Source: UBA6544 sp049601975 (GTDB lineage Bacteria > Pseudomonadota > Alphaproteobacteria > UBA8366). From it: 64,000 bases of DNA. Position numbers and translations under genes: made by a program. Position 1 is the first letter of the stretch, and each line of letters begins with the position of its first letter. Where the stretch lies: the NCBI GenBank assembly GCA_049601975.1, contig JBMYRC010000009.1, forward strand, positions 1 through 64,000, in the 5' to 3' direction. Of this stretch, positions 8,614 to 16,831 are shown in pieces. The notes below the pieces were generated by a model, which made no database searches, was not told where the DNA came from, and saw only the letters and a program-made list of their open reading frames with translations.

Positions 8614-9894
8614 TCACATCGAAGATCCTTCCAGCATAGTTCTTGGCCAAGAGATGGCAACCTCACCGCCGCCCTTGTTGGAAAACCCAAGAGACGCACC
8701 GGAACGTTCCAGCAAAGTTTGCGCGATGAATATGCCTAATCCCATATGATCGCCGCGCCCGGTCCGCGTCGAAATATACGGTTCACCTATCGCCGCCAAT
8801 ACGGATTGCGGAAAGCCGGGTCCGTCGTCGCGGATGGTGACATTAACGTTTCGCCCGTCCCAGTAAGTGGTCAAAGTTACGCGACTTCGCGCAAACTGTT
8901 CGGCATTCTGAATGAGGTTTCCAAGCCCTCGAAGAATTTCCGGTCTTGGATCAACTTGCGGCTCTTCTCCTCTGAGCTCATCGGCGATTTCGATCAGAGT
9001 TTCGATCGAACCGCCGGTCGCGTCGTCGACCGCCTCCTGCAGAAATACGGTGAACGGCAGTCGCTCGAAGGGCGCGCCACCTCTATCTTCCGGTTGGGCG
9101 GCAATATCCGCGAGGATCTCACGGCATCGTTCGGACTGACTCACCAAGAGACTAACGTCCTCCACGATCGGACTGTCGGCCGGGACCTCCCTCGACAACT
9201 CATGTGCAACAACCGCAATTGTCGCCAGTGGGCTGCCCAACTCATGCGCCGCGGCGGCAGCCAATCCGTCCAAGGCCGCCAATCTTTGTGCCCGCGCCAG
9301 CGCGGCCTGCGTCTCGGATAAAGCTTCGGACATACGCCGAGCTTCCTCCGCGACGGACCAGACATAGGTCGAAATGAATACGGTCGCGACGGCAAGTGCC
9401 GTCCAAATTCCCAGGATATAGGGAAGCGGAAGGCTCAACCGATCAGGCGACCAAGGCAGCGGTAGATGGAAATAGGCAAGCCCAGTGATTGCGAGCACCG
9501 CAACGCCGGTCAAGGTAATCGTGGCACGACGGGACAGAATTGTGGCGGAGACAATGACAGGGGCCAGGATCAAAATTCCGAAGGGATTGGCGAGCCCGCC
9601 TGTCAGATACAGTAAACAGGTGAGCTGGACCGCGTCGAAACCAAGAAGCGCCAACGCTTCGCCATCCGCAAGCCGTCCGCGCGTTGACCTCACCATGGTT
9701 ATGACCAGGTTAGACACCGCCAGCACGGAAACTGCGATAATACACGGCAGAAGCGGGAGCGCATAATCAAGCCCGAAATGGACAATCAGCACCGTCGCAA
9801 GTTGGCCTGCCGCCGCGATCCACCGGATTAATAAAACGGTACGCAAGCGGACCGCTACCGCTGGTAAATTTTGTCCCGTCGAGGCGTCTTTCAT
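8614..9894 (-). CDS. regB: RegB/ActS/PrrB-type redox sensor histidine kinase
   Basis: This 426-residue membrane kinase has about six transmembrane helices, then an H-box AHELGSPLATIAVV with His217, then a GHKL ATPase domain (NLIQNAEQFA, DDGPGFP, GLGIFIAQTLLE). Between membrane helices lies GGLANPF at 99-105, the conserved ubiquinone-binding motif of RegB. Cys257 in SERCREIL sits where the RegB redox-active cysteine is expected. The start MKDASTGQ (9894) is chosen over an upstream in-frame ATG because homology begins there. It senses the quinone pool and phosphorylates RegA. Confidence 0.93.
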   Translation of the reverse strand: MKDASTGQNLPAVAVRLRTVLLIRWIAAAGQLATVLIVHFGLDYALPLLPCIIAVSVLAVSNLVITMVRSTRGRLADGEALALLGFDAVQLTCLLYLTGGLANPFGILILAPVIVSATILSRRATITLTGVAVLAITGLAYFHLPLPWSPDRLSLPLPYILGIWTALAVATVFISTYVWSVAEEARRMSEALSETQAALARAQRLAALDGLAAAAAHELGSPLATIAVVAHELSREVPADSPIVEDVSLLVSQSERCREILADIAAQPEDRGGAPFERLPFTVFLQEAVDDATGGSIETLIEIADELRGEEPQVDPRPEILRGLGNLIQNAEQFARSRVTLTTYWDGRNVNVTIRDDGPGFPQSVLAAIGEPYISTRTGRGDHMGLGIFIAQTLLERSGASLGFSNKGGGEVAISWPRTMLEGSSM

Positions 9895-10018
9895 TTTGAT
9901 AGGCGACCATGGCCGGAGGCCTTTCGCAAGTCCCGGCGATAACATGAGAGACGCTTCGACACTTGCCCGGATGGTTGAGATGCCGCAATTAGATTGGCAA
10001 AGTAAGATAGGAGCGAAA

Positions 10019-10642
10019 ATGAGCCGCGAAACCCGCTGGTGGTGGATTCGCCACGCACCGGTCACCAGTCATGCCGGCCGCATCTACGGACAACAGGACG
10101 TCGAAGCGGATTTCACCAACTCGGCGGCGGCGCTCGGCGGTCTCGCGGCCCTCTTGCCTGAAGAACCGGTCCTCATCACGAGCGATCTAAAACGTGCCGT
10201 CACGACCGCGGACGCCATTGCTGAGGCCAGCGGCGCATGGCGCCAGACGGAACGCGAGCCAGGGTTCCGCGAACAACATTTCGGTGATTGGCAGGGCTTG
10301 TCGTCGGAAGAGTTCGTTACGGTCCGAGACAAGCTGCCGCATTCCGGCTGGCTGGCGCCTGCCTTCGAACGCCCACCTAATGGAGAGAGCTTCTCCGATG
10401 TAGTCGGCCGCGTCGTGCCCACAATCATCCGTCATACATCGCAGCATGCCGGGAGGGATATTGTGGCGGTTGCTCATGGTGGCTCAATTCGAGCTGCACT
10501 CGCCTATGCTCTCGAGTTGGATCCGGAGACGGCGTTGTCTTTCTCTCTTGAAAACCTGTCGTTGACACGGTTAGACCATATTGAGACGGCAAATGATTCT
10601 GGTGTTTGGCGAATCGTCTGCGTCAATCGCGTATTTGCATAA
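10019..10642 (+). CDS. histidine phosphatase family protein (CobC / phosphoglycerate mutase-like)
   Basis: This 207-residue protein of the histidine phosphatase superfamily has RHAP at residues 11-14 with the catalytic His12, an FREQHFGDWQG segment and a second-half VAVAHGGSIRAAL with the second catalytic His. The FGDWQG motif recalls CobC (alpha-ribazole phosphatase). A decayed cobD lies 2 kb downstream, so an ancestral cobalamin role is plausible but unproven. ATG 10019 follows a TAGGAGCG ribosome site. It is divergent from regB. Confidence 0.8.
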   Translation: MSRETRWWWIRHAPVTSHAGRIYGQQDVEADFTNSAAALGGLAALLPEEPVLITSDLKRAVTTADAIAEASGAWRQTEREPGFREQHFGDWQGLSSEEFVTVRDKLPHSGWLAPAFERPPNGESFSDVVGRVVPTIIRHTSQHAGRDIVAVAHGGSIRAALAYALELDPETALSFSLENLSLTRLDHIETANDSGVWRIVCVNRVFA

Positions 10643-10675
10643 CGCCATCAACCTTCTCCGTAGAAAGCCTTGAAC

Positions 10676-11221
10676 ATGGGTTTATCAGCATTTCAAAGCA
10701 TCGGGGGCATCGCGGTTTTGATTTTCCTTGCCGCTTTGCTGGGGTGGCTGCATTTCACCCGCCCCCGAACACAGAGTTTTGCACCAAAAAAACAATCACT
10801 CGGTTTCGGATACGAATGGACGGCGACACCGCTCACGAAGGCTAAGGCCGATTTGATTGCGCGTTTCCCGGAACTCGAATCCGTTATGCAGGACCGAGAT
10901 GGCGACGGTATTCAATTGATCCGTTTCGGTCTGTTTAATATGACGGAGGAGATCATCGAACCGGGTCACATTATACGGCCTGTCGAAGTACATTTTTCCG
11001 ATGATGCGCGTCTCTTGTCAGCGGTGTTTAGCGAAGCGCTAAAGACCGAGCCGCAGATCAATATTGCGCCCACAATCGAGGATAATCTCGCTCGCCTTCC
11101 CCAAGAACGCATGAATCCACGCTCGACACTCATTTACAATTTTATCTTGGCGGGTGGCACGGGCCCGGTGGACGTCACTGGCGAGACGATGGAACATGGG
11201 GCCATTAAGCGCGTTGGGTAA
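10676..11221 (+). CDS. hypothetical single-pass membrane protein, 181 aa
   Basis: I do not recognise the family. One N-terminal transmembrane helix (residues 10-27) is followed by a basic stretch and a soluble domain containing FPELESVMQDRDGDGIQLIRF and a segment rich in beta-type sequence. DRDGDG is EF-hand-like, but it stands alone and is probably not a real EF-hand. The start is either ATG 10676 or TTG 10670. It follows the histidine phosphatase by about 30 bases, so the two may be co-transcribed. Confidence 0.65.
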   Translation: MGLSAFQSIGGIAVLIFLAALLGWLHFTRPRTQSFAPKKQSLGFGYEWTATPLTKAKADLIARFPELESVMQDRDGDGIQLIRFGLFNMTEEIIEPGHIIRPVEVHFSDDARLLSAVFSEALKTEPQINIAPTIEDNLARLPQERMNPRSTLIYNFILAGGTGPVDVTGETMEHGAIKRVG

Positions 11222-11319
11222 TCGTTTTTTGAATACATTTCGTTAGTTCATTTGACCATAACACTATATATTGTAGACGAAGAACAAAGTTTAGATAAAT
11301 CGCCAATGGAGGTTCTCCA

Positions 11320-12000
11320 ATGACGTTTCTGCGCTGCTGTTTTCTCGCTTTGGCAATGGTCGCATTTGCGTCGGGACCGGGTCATGCCCTGACCGACCAG
11401 GAAGAAATGGTCCAGAAAGCCAAAATTACAGTACAAAAGTTACTGCAGAGCAAAGAAATCGGCGACAGGGTTAACGACATGCTGTCGAAAGCGAAAGGGG
11501 TGTTAATTTTCCCTAATTTATATAAAGGAGCGCTTTTTTTTGGGGCCGAGGGCGGTAGTGGCGTCTTATTGGCGAAAGGCAGCGAGGGTCGATGGAGCTA
11601 CCCAGCGTTTTATTTTCTTGGATCCGGTAGCTTTGGCCTGCAGATTGGGGCACAGACCGCGGAAGTCATGCTACTGATCATGACAGAGCGGGGCTTGAAT
11701 GCGGTCCTCAATCAGAAAGTCAAGATCGGCGCGGACGTAAACGCGGCGATCGGTCCATACGGCCGCGGCGCGAAAGCGGCAACCACAGTGAATTTAGGCG
11801 CTGATATTTTTACCTATTCCCTAAATCAAGGTGCCTTCGCGGGCTTTAGCGTTGAAGGCGCCGTCATTTATCCTCGTTCGGATTGGATAACCGAATACTA
11901 CGGCAATAATGGTGCCGCTCCACGCACGGTCGTCATCGAAGGTAAGTTCTCAAATCCCCATTCGGACGCTTTGCGTGCAAGCCTTTTTCAAGCTCGATAG
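11320..12000 (+). CDS. SYLF-domain (Ysc84/DUF500) lipid-binding protein, secreted
   Basis: This 226-residue protein has a clean signal peptide (residues 1-23, cleavage after GHA) followed by a SYLF domain. Typical motifs are AKGVLIFPNLYKGAL, FGAEGGSGVLLAKG, SYPAFYFLGSGSFGLQIGAQ and NQGAFAGFSVEGAVI. Family members bind phosphoinositides in eukaryotes. The bacterial proteins are exported and of unknown role. A GGAGG site lies just ahead of the ATG. Confidence 0.88.
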   Translation: MTFLRCCFLALAMVAFASGPGHALTDQEEMVQKAKITVQKLLQSKEIGDRVNDMLSKAKGVLIFPNLYKGALFFGAEGGSGVLLAKGSEGRWSYPAFYFLGSGSFGLQIGAQTAEVMLLIMTERGLNAVLNQKVKIGADVNAAIGPYGRGAKAATTVNLGADIFTYSLNQGAFAGFSVEGAVIYPRSDWITEYYGNNGAAPRTVVIEGKFSNPHSDALRASLFQAR

Positions 12001-12005
12001 AAGAC

Positions 12006-12988
12006 TCACCCCGCCAAGATGAGGCTGCCGGCCGCCAGCGCCGCTTGCAGGACGCAGGTATACCCGAACAGCATCATCGCCCGGCGGGCATCTCGATTGG
12101 TCAATCGGGGGCTTCCGTCCCCGAACCACGGCAAACGCCGACCTTCGGCGGAATGCGACCCCCCAATCTTTATGGATGGAGCTCCGGCAAACGCAGCCGC
12201 TGGCCAGCCATATACGGCATTGGAGAGCTAATTCGCCTTTGCATACATGGTACGCCAAGCCCGGATGGGCCGCGCCGTCGGCGCCAGTAGGCTCGCTGCA
12301 ACAACCAAATGACCGGCAATCCATCCTGGAATGGCGCCGGAAAGAGCTTACAAGCGATATGCCATCCAACCGAATCCGGCCCGCGTTGCATCATCATACG
12401 CCAGACTTTGAGACAACGCGATGATTGCCGCGTAGAGCAACAAACCGGGCAGGCCCAGCGGCAAATACCAAACCACCGGTCCGAGAAGTCAGCGCCCAAG
12501 CTCGCCCGCAAGATGTTCAGTAAGTGCACGACAGATACCGTGTCCGTCCAGTAGGTCCGCATTGCCGCTATGAAAGGCGCTCGCCCGTTTACGGGCTTCC
12601 GACAATCCATCACGGGTCAATGCCCTGGCCGTGCGCGACGCGTCGCTATAGCTGCCGCGTTGGGAGACGAGCAACATGATCAACGCTAAATCAACCACCC
12701 AACCGCTCCGGAATGTTTCCGACCACACCGACAACCCCCAAACATTGCTAATCCACATGAGAACAAGGTCACGATAGCCCCTCTGACAATAAGCGCGCGC
12801 GGACCACGGCTACTCTTGTTCAAGCGTCGTCCAAAAAATCCGGCTACACGCTGGAAGGCGTTAAAGGGGCGCGGTATCAAGCGAAACAACCAGGAAAGCC
12901 AGCCAACAACCGCTTACAGGAAAAGCGCGATACATAAAAGCCCAGAGCGGTCCGGTGCAAAGGCTGCCAGTTCTGCATGATCGTACAT
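12006..12988 (-). pseudogene. cobD: adenosylcobinamide-phosphate synthase CobD/CbiB, heavily decayed
   Basis: Piecing together frames from ATG 12988 gives DRSGLLCIALFL, a TAA, AVVGWLSWLFRLIPRPFNAF and FFGRRLNKSS. A frameshift near 12770 leads to DLALIMLLVSQRGSYSDAS and GICRALTEHLAGELGR, then a TGA, then VVWYLPLGLPGLLLYAAI and FGWMAYRL. Two more stops follow, interleaved with the SNAVYGWPAAAFAGAP block that corresponds to the family signature SPNAGWPEAAMAGAL. The reading ends at TGA 12006-12008. The roughly 980-base span equals a full CobD. At least four stops and one frameshift show that cobinamide-phosphate synthesis by this copy is lost. Confidence 0.8.
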
Positions 12989-13077
12989 ATTCGCAGAATG
13001 AAGGCAAAATCCGGCACTGTTCAATTACCAAGGCATATTGAACTGACAGGCCGGTTCGCATTGGATAGCTTCTCCTC

Positions 13078-13977
13078 ATGCCCGTATTCGATTCTTATCT
13101 GATGGTCGATTGGAGCGCCGCCAATACGCCGAAGCGCGGCGCCGACAGTATTTGGCTTGGTCTAACCGCGCGCCGGCGCAACGGCTACGTGTTATCTGTT
13201 TTGGAGAATCCGTCGACCCGGGCAGCGGCTACCGAAAGAATCATTCAACTCGCATCGAACGCGCTCAACCGCGGCCGACGCATGCTCATCGGCTTCGATT
13301 TTCCGTTTGGATTTCCCGCCGGCACAGCTCAGCGTCTCGGGTATCGCGGGCTTGCATGGCGGAACCTTTGGCAAACCTTGGAAGACGAAATCTCGGATCA
13401 CGACGACAATCGCAATAACCGCTTTGATGTCGCGGAAAGCTTGAACGTCCGGCTAACGGATGAAGCCTTCCCGTTTTGGGGGCTGCCGAGGGAAGAGACC
13501 CGCAGCCATTTATTGCGACGTGGGCGGCGCCCGCATGGGTCGACCGATTTGCCTGAGCGGCGACTCTGCGACCGCTTGGTCCCATCGACACAGCCGGTCT
13601 GGAAACTTGCGGGGGCCGGGTCCGTAGGCGGCCAAACACTGACTGGTATCCCCCGGGTGTGGCAAATTCGAAAGGCGCCCCAATTGGCATTCAATTGCCA
13701 TATCTGGCCGTTCGAGACGGGACTGCGGTTCGACCCCCGCCCTTCGGTCATACTTGCCGAGGTCTATCCTTCGCTAGTCGCCCCTCGATTTCTAAAGGGA
13801 CGACCCAAGGACGCCGGACAAGTCGCCGCGATTGGGCGGCGCTACGCCGAATTGGATACCGAGGATACGCTGGAGTCGCTGTTTGAGGGAGACCCGGCAC
13901 TCACTGCGGATATTCGCCAGGGCGTGGAGGCGGAAGAAGCGTGGATCCTCGGTGTTCGCGACCGGAACATTCTTTAA
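13078..13977 (+). CDS. DUF429-like hypothetical protein (cobalamin-gene neighbour)
   Basis: This intact 299-residue protein begins FDSYLMVDWSAANTPK. An acidic strand VDWSA and a later IGFDFPFGFPAG motif suggest an RNase H-like fold of the DUF429 type. From memory, relatives are often annotated loosely as cobalamin biosynthesis proteins because they sit in cob clusters. Here the neighbour is a dead cobD read divergently. The start follows TCCTC-rich sequence with no strong ribosome site. Its stop overlaps the stop of the ankyrin gene, sharing TTAA. Confidence 0.65.
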   Translation: MPVFDSYLMVDWSAANTPKRGADSIWLGLTARRRNGYVLSVLENPSTRAAATERIIQLASNALNRGRRMLIGFDFPFGFPAGTAQRLGYRGLAWRNLWQTLEDEISDHDDNRNNRFDVAESLNVRLTDEAFPFWGLPREETRSHLLRRGRRPHGSTDLPERRLCDRLVPSTQPVWKLAGAGSVGGQTLTGIPRVWQIRKAPQLAFNCHIWPFETGLRFDPRPSVILAEVYPSLVAPRFLKGRPKDAGQVAAIGRRYAELDTEDTLESLFEGDPALTADIRQGVEAEEAWILGVRDRNIL

Positions 13978-14564
13978 TCTCTGAGACCCAGTTTCTCGAA
14001 TAAACGCAAGACGCGTTTATCGCGGCTTTGCCGCGCCCAACCCAGCACGCTGCGGCCTGTATAGTCACGCAAGGTAAAATCCGGATTCTGCTGCAGCATC
14101 GATTCAACTTGTGTGAGGCGACCTTCTTTAGAGCCCAACATCAACGGCGTCATGCCTTGCCGATTCTGTACATTCGGGCTGGCGCCAGCATCGAGCAAAA
14201 TTTGTGCGATTTCCGGTTGATCGTGAATGGCCGCCAACGCCAAAGCCGTATTCCCCTGATTGTCTTTCGTGTCGATGTTGTCTGTGGCCGCCACGATCGC
14301 ATCCACGATATCAAGATCACCGGCCGCTGTTGCGATCATCAACGGGGTCTGGCCGATGCTATCGCGCACCTCGGTCGTGTCGCCGCGCGCAATATGTTCG
14401 CGCACCGCCAACAATTCTCCCGTACGAGCGGCAACGATGAATGGATGTTCGAATATCAAGCGTGAGCGTTGCGCAAAGACCGGATCAATGTTGATCCATC
14501 CGGCACAGATGAGACCCACGCTAAGAAGAAGCCAAGCCGATTTACGGCCGACAATGCTATTCAT
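13974..14564 (-). CDS. secreted ankyrin-repeat protein
   Basis: This 196-residue protein has a signal peptide (residues 8-31) and about four ankyrin repeats. They are recognisable as GQTPLMIATAAGDLDIVDAI, GNTALALAAIHDQPEIAQIL, GMTPLMLGSKEGRLTQVESM and a final GRSVLGWARQSRDKRVLRLF. It is probably periplasmic; the binding partner is unknown. The start MNSIVGRKS is chosen because it is preceded by GGGAGGGG and leads into the signal sequence. Confidence 0.85.
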   Translation of the reverse strand: MNSIVGRKSAWLLLSVGLICAGWINIDPVFAQRSRLIFEHPFIVAARTGELLAVREHIARGDTTEVRDSIGQTPLMIATAAGDLDIVDAIVAATDNIDTKDNQGNTALALAAIHDQPEIAQILLDAGASPNVQNRQGMTPLMLGSKEGRLTQVESMLQQNPDFTLRDYTGRSVLGWARQSRDKRVLRLFEKLGLRD

Positions 14565-14714
14565 GACAACGCCCCTCCCCCAAGGATCGGTCATACGAGA
14601 GTTAATACTTCTGCGAGTGCTGAATTTTGACCGTATTCGGCATTGGGATGCAAGCACTAGACATGTATAGCGACTTTTTGTGGTCTATTGGGAACCCAAA
14701 CGCTAGGCTCGGGC

Positions 14715-15125
14715 ATGGGTTGGCTTTCCTTTCACGTGATTTCCTTGTTGTTCGCTGCGGCGGCATTTGGCGGCATGCTTCTGTTCATGCTGTGCTTTGC
14801 ACCGGCCACATTCTCAGCCCTGGAACGACCGCAGGCGTCGCAGTTGATGAGCCATCTCTTTCCCCGCTATTACTATACCTTATCGATTATCTTGGTGCTG
14901 GCCGCCGGGTTTTTGGTACCGGGAGGAAGCTACGGATTGGAGATCGCGATATTTGTCGGCTGCGTAGGTGTCTTTCTCGCATTGCGGCACATCGTGTTAC
15001 CCCGGATGGAGGTGCTGCGGGAGGCGGACCAGATCGCCTTCAATCGATTGCACCGGACAAGTGTCGTCATCAACTTAGCGCAGTTCGTGGCCGTCACCGT
15101 GGCGTTAGTTCGGCTCGCTCAATGA
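14715..15125 (+). CDS. DUF4149-type integral membrane protein
   Basis: This 136-residue, very hydrophobic protein has four predicted membrane helices. They are around residues 4-24 (HVISLLFAAAAFGGM), 48-68, 72-92 and 118-134. FGGMLLFMLCFAPATFSALE fits the DUF4149 family, whose function is unknown. ATG 14715 is preferred over TTG 14688. The stop overlaps the ATG of the next gene (ATGA), so the two are translationally coupled. Confidence 0.75.
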   Translation: MGWLSFHVISLLFAAAAFGGMLLFMLCFAPATFSALERPQASQLMSHLFPRYYYTLSIILVLAAGFLVPGGSYGLEIAIFVGCVGVFLALRHIVLPRMEVLREADQIAFNRLHRTSVVINLAQFVAVTVALVRLAQ

Positions 15126-15610
15126 GCGATGTACCCTTTTGGCGTCGCAAGCGTCTTGAACAGATGACACGCGAGGAATGGGAATCTCTTTGCGACGGCT
15201 GCGGCAAATGTTGTCTGCACAAGCTTGAGGATGCGGATACAGGCGAAATTGCCATGACCGACGTTTCCTGCGGCTACCTCGATCTTCAGACCTGTCGCTG
15301 CTCCGACTACGCCAATCGGCAGTCGAATGTTTCAGATTGCGTGAAATTAACGCGAACGAATTTGCCGACATTAAGATGGCTACCGGGAACTTGCGCCTAT
15401 CGTCTGATCTATCAAGGAAACGATTTGCCGGAATGGCATCATCTCGTTTGCGGGGATAAGGAAGCCGTTCATCGCGCGGAAGAATCCGTCCGTGGCAAGG
15501 CGATCTCGGAAGCTGAAGTGGAGGACTTAGAACGTCATGTCACGGATTGGCTTAACGAAGCCGGTGGTGAGTGGATTTTCGTACCGGAGAGCCAAAATAA
15601 CGAGTGTTAA
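15122..15610 (+). CDS. YcgN family cysteine-cluster protein (UPF0260)
   Basis: This 162-residue protein has the YcgN/UPF0260 cysteine pattern: CDGCGKCC at about residue 24, then CGYLDLQTCRCSDYANR, and a later GTCAYR and LVCGD. It probably binds a metal or an Fe-S cluster; its function has not been shown. It overlaps the DUF4149 gene by 4 bases and ends 118 bases before irr. Confidence 0.88.
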   Translation: MSDVPFWRRKRLEQMTREEWESLCDGCGKCCLHKLEDADTGEIAMTDVSCGYLDLQTCRCSDYANRQSNVSDCVKLTRTNLPTLRWLPGTCAYRLIYQGNDLPEWHHLVCGDKEAVHRAEESVRGKAISEAEVEDLERHVTDWLNEAGGEWIFVPESQNNEC

Positions 15611-15693
15611 GAAATTTACTCCGTGTTAATAGATAGATAGCCGGTTTTTTTTAATTGTTCGATTTGATGATCATCGGTATGATAAGCAAACGC

Positions 15694-15723
15694 TTTACAT
15701 TCGCAATTGAAGTCTCATATACA
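15694..15723 (+). promoter_or_regulatory. candidate sigma-70 promoter of irr
   Basis: TTTACA at 15694-15699 and TATACA at 15718-15723 are separated by 18 bases. Transcription would begin at or within a base or two of the irr ATG at 15729, and no Shine-Dalgarno sequence is visible ahead of that ATG, so the mRNA may be leaderless. A perfect palindrome GATGATCATC lies just upstream, around 15666-15675. Confidence 0.4.
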
Positions 15724-15728
15724 GCATT

Positions 15729-16151
15729 ATGACCGACGCACGCCCATATACTTACGTTTTAGATCGGCTCAAAAACGCCGAACTTCGACCGACGCGGCAA
15801 CGGCTGGCGCTCGCTAAACTGTTGCTGGAAGAGGGCGACCAACATGTCACGGCGGAGCAGCTTCATTGCGAAGCGGCTGATGCTGGAATCAAGGTTTCCC
15901 TCGCTACCGTCTATAATACGCTGCATCAATTCACTAAGGCAAAATTGCTGCGCGAAGTGGTCGTCGAATCAGGTCGCGCCTATTTCGACACGAACACTGA
16001 CGCGCATTACCATATTTTCCACCAAGATACCGGTGAACTGTGCGATATCCCCGACGATGCTGTTTCGACCTTAGCGTTGCCGGATCTTCCCGCCGGTACC
16101 GAAATCGATCGTGTCGATGTGATAGTACGCGTGAAGACTAAAATGCAATAA
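15729..16151 (+). CDS. irr: Irr-type iron response regulator (Fur family)
   Basis: This 140-residue Fur-superfamily protein has a winged helix (LRPTRQRLALAKLL, VSLATVYNTLHQFTKAKLL) and a dimer domain with TDAHYHIFHQDTGELCDI. The His-rich AHYHIFH segment and absence of the CxxC structural zinc pairs of canonical Fur fit Irr, the haem-responsive regulator of iron genes in alphaproteobacteria. A separate Fur homologue lies at 57463. It sits directly ahead of the rubrerythrin operon, in keeping with iron or peroxide control. Confidence 0.88.
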   Translation: MTDARPYTYVLDRLKNAELRPTRQRLALAKLLLEEGDQHVTAEQLHCEAADAGIKVSLATVYNTLHQFTKAKLLREVVVESGRAYFDTNTDAHYHIFHQDTGELCDIPDDAVSTLALPDLPAGTEIDRVDVIVRVKTKMQ

Positions 16152-16234
16152 TTAATTAAATCCAATATTTTATAATACACTTTATAATCATTCTATTGTG
16201 TTGACTCTACCCTCTTCCTAGCCCATATAAGAAT

Positions 16235-16254
16235 AGCGGGAGAATTTTCCCGCC
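16235..16254. repeat. inverted repeat between irr and rubrerythrin gene
   Basis: GCGGGA and TCCCGC flank a short AT-rich loop about 50 bases upstream of the rubrerythrin ATG and 85 bases after irr. It could be an operator for the rubrerythrin operon or a weak irr terminator. No clear T-run follows, so an operator role is as likely. The preceding 16152-16230 is AT-rich. Confidence 0.35.
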
Positions 16255-16300
16255 ATGTGCCCATTCGGCACGACAAACACGATGAGTGAGGAGAGAAATT

Positions 16301-16723
16301 ATGGCGTCCCTAAAAGGCTCAAAAACCGAAGAGAATCTGAAAGCCGCTTTCGCCGGCGAGAGCCAGGCGAACCGCCGCTATCTGTATTTCGCCCAAAAGG
16401 CGGATGTCGAAGGTTACAACGATGTCGCCGCTGTTTTCCGGTCGACTGCGGAAGGCGAGACCGGCCACGCTCATGGCCATTTGGAGTATCTTGAAGAAAC
16501 CGGCGATCCCGCCACGGGCGAGCCGATCGGCGGTACTTCCGACAATCTGAAAGCGTCGATCGCTGGCGAAACCCACGAATACACGGATATGTATCCGGGC
16601 ATGGCGCGTTCGGCGCGCGACGAAGGTTTTGACGAAATCGCAGATTGGTTCGAAACCTTGGCAAAAGCCGAGAAGAGCCATGCGGGCCGCTTCCAGAAAG
16701 CTCTGGATACGCTGGACTCGTAA
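16301..16723 (+). CDS. rubrerythrin-like diiron protein lacking the rubredoxin domain
   Basis: This 140-residue ferritin-like protein carries the ExxH-type diiron ligands: [10 protein letters not shown] (Glu near 18), [20 protein letters not shown] and [11 protein letters not shown]. It has no cysteine, so the C-terminal rubredoxin module of classic rubrerythrin is absent. Such short forms are peroxidase-like scavengers that need an external electron donor. The next gene, an Fe-S oxidoreductase, is an obvious candidate partner. ATG 16301 follows GAGGAGA at good spacing. Confidence 0.9.
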   Translation: MASLKGSKTEENLKAAFAGESQANRRYLYFAQKADVEGYNDVAAVFRSTAEGETGHAHGHLEYLEETGDPATGEPIGGTSDNLKASIAGETHEYTDMYPGMARSARDEGFDEIADWFETLAKAEKSHAGRFQKALDTLDS

Positions 16724-16831
16724 GAAGAAACGGGACGCGCCGATGGCGTAAGTCCCTTGGGCCGATCAGGAGCGCGCGGTGAAGAGGCCAAGCGCTCCTG
16801 GAAGCCACCGCCGCAAAACTGATGGAAGCCT

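Noticed and set aside
14627..15610. Single long open frame joining the DUF4149 region to the YcgN gene
   Set aside because: The first half is out of frame with the clear membrane protein at 14715; only the second half, from 15122, is a real gene.
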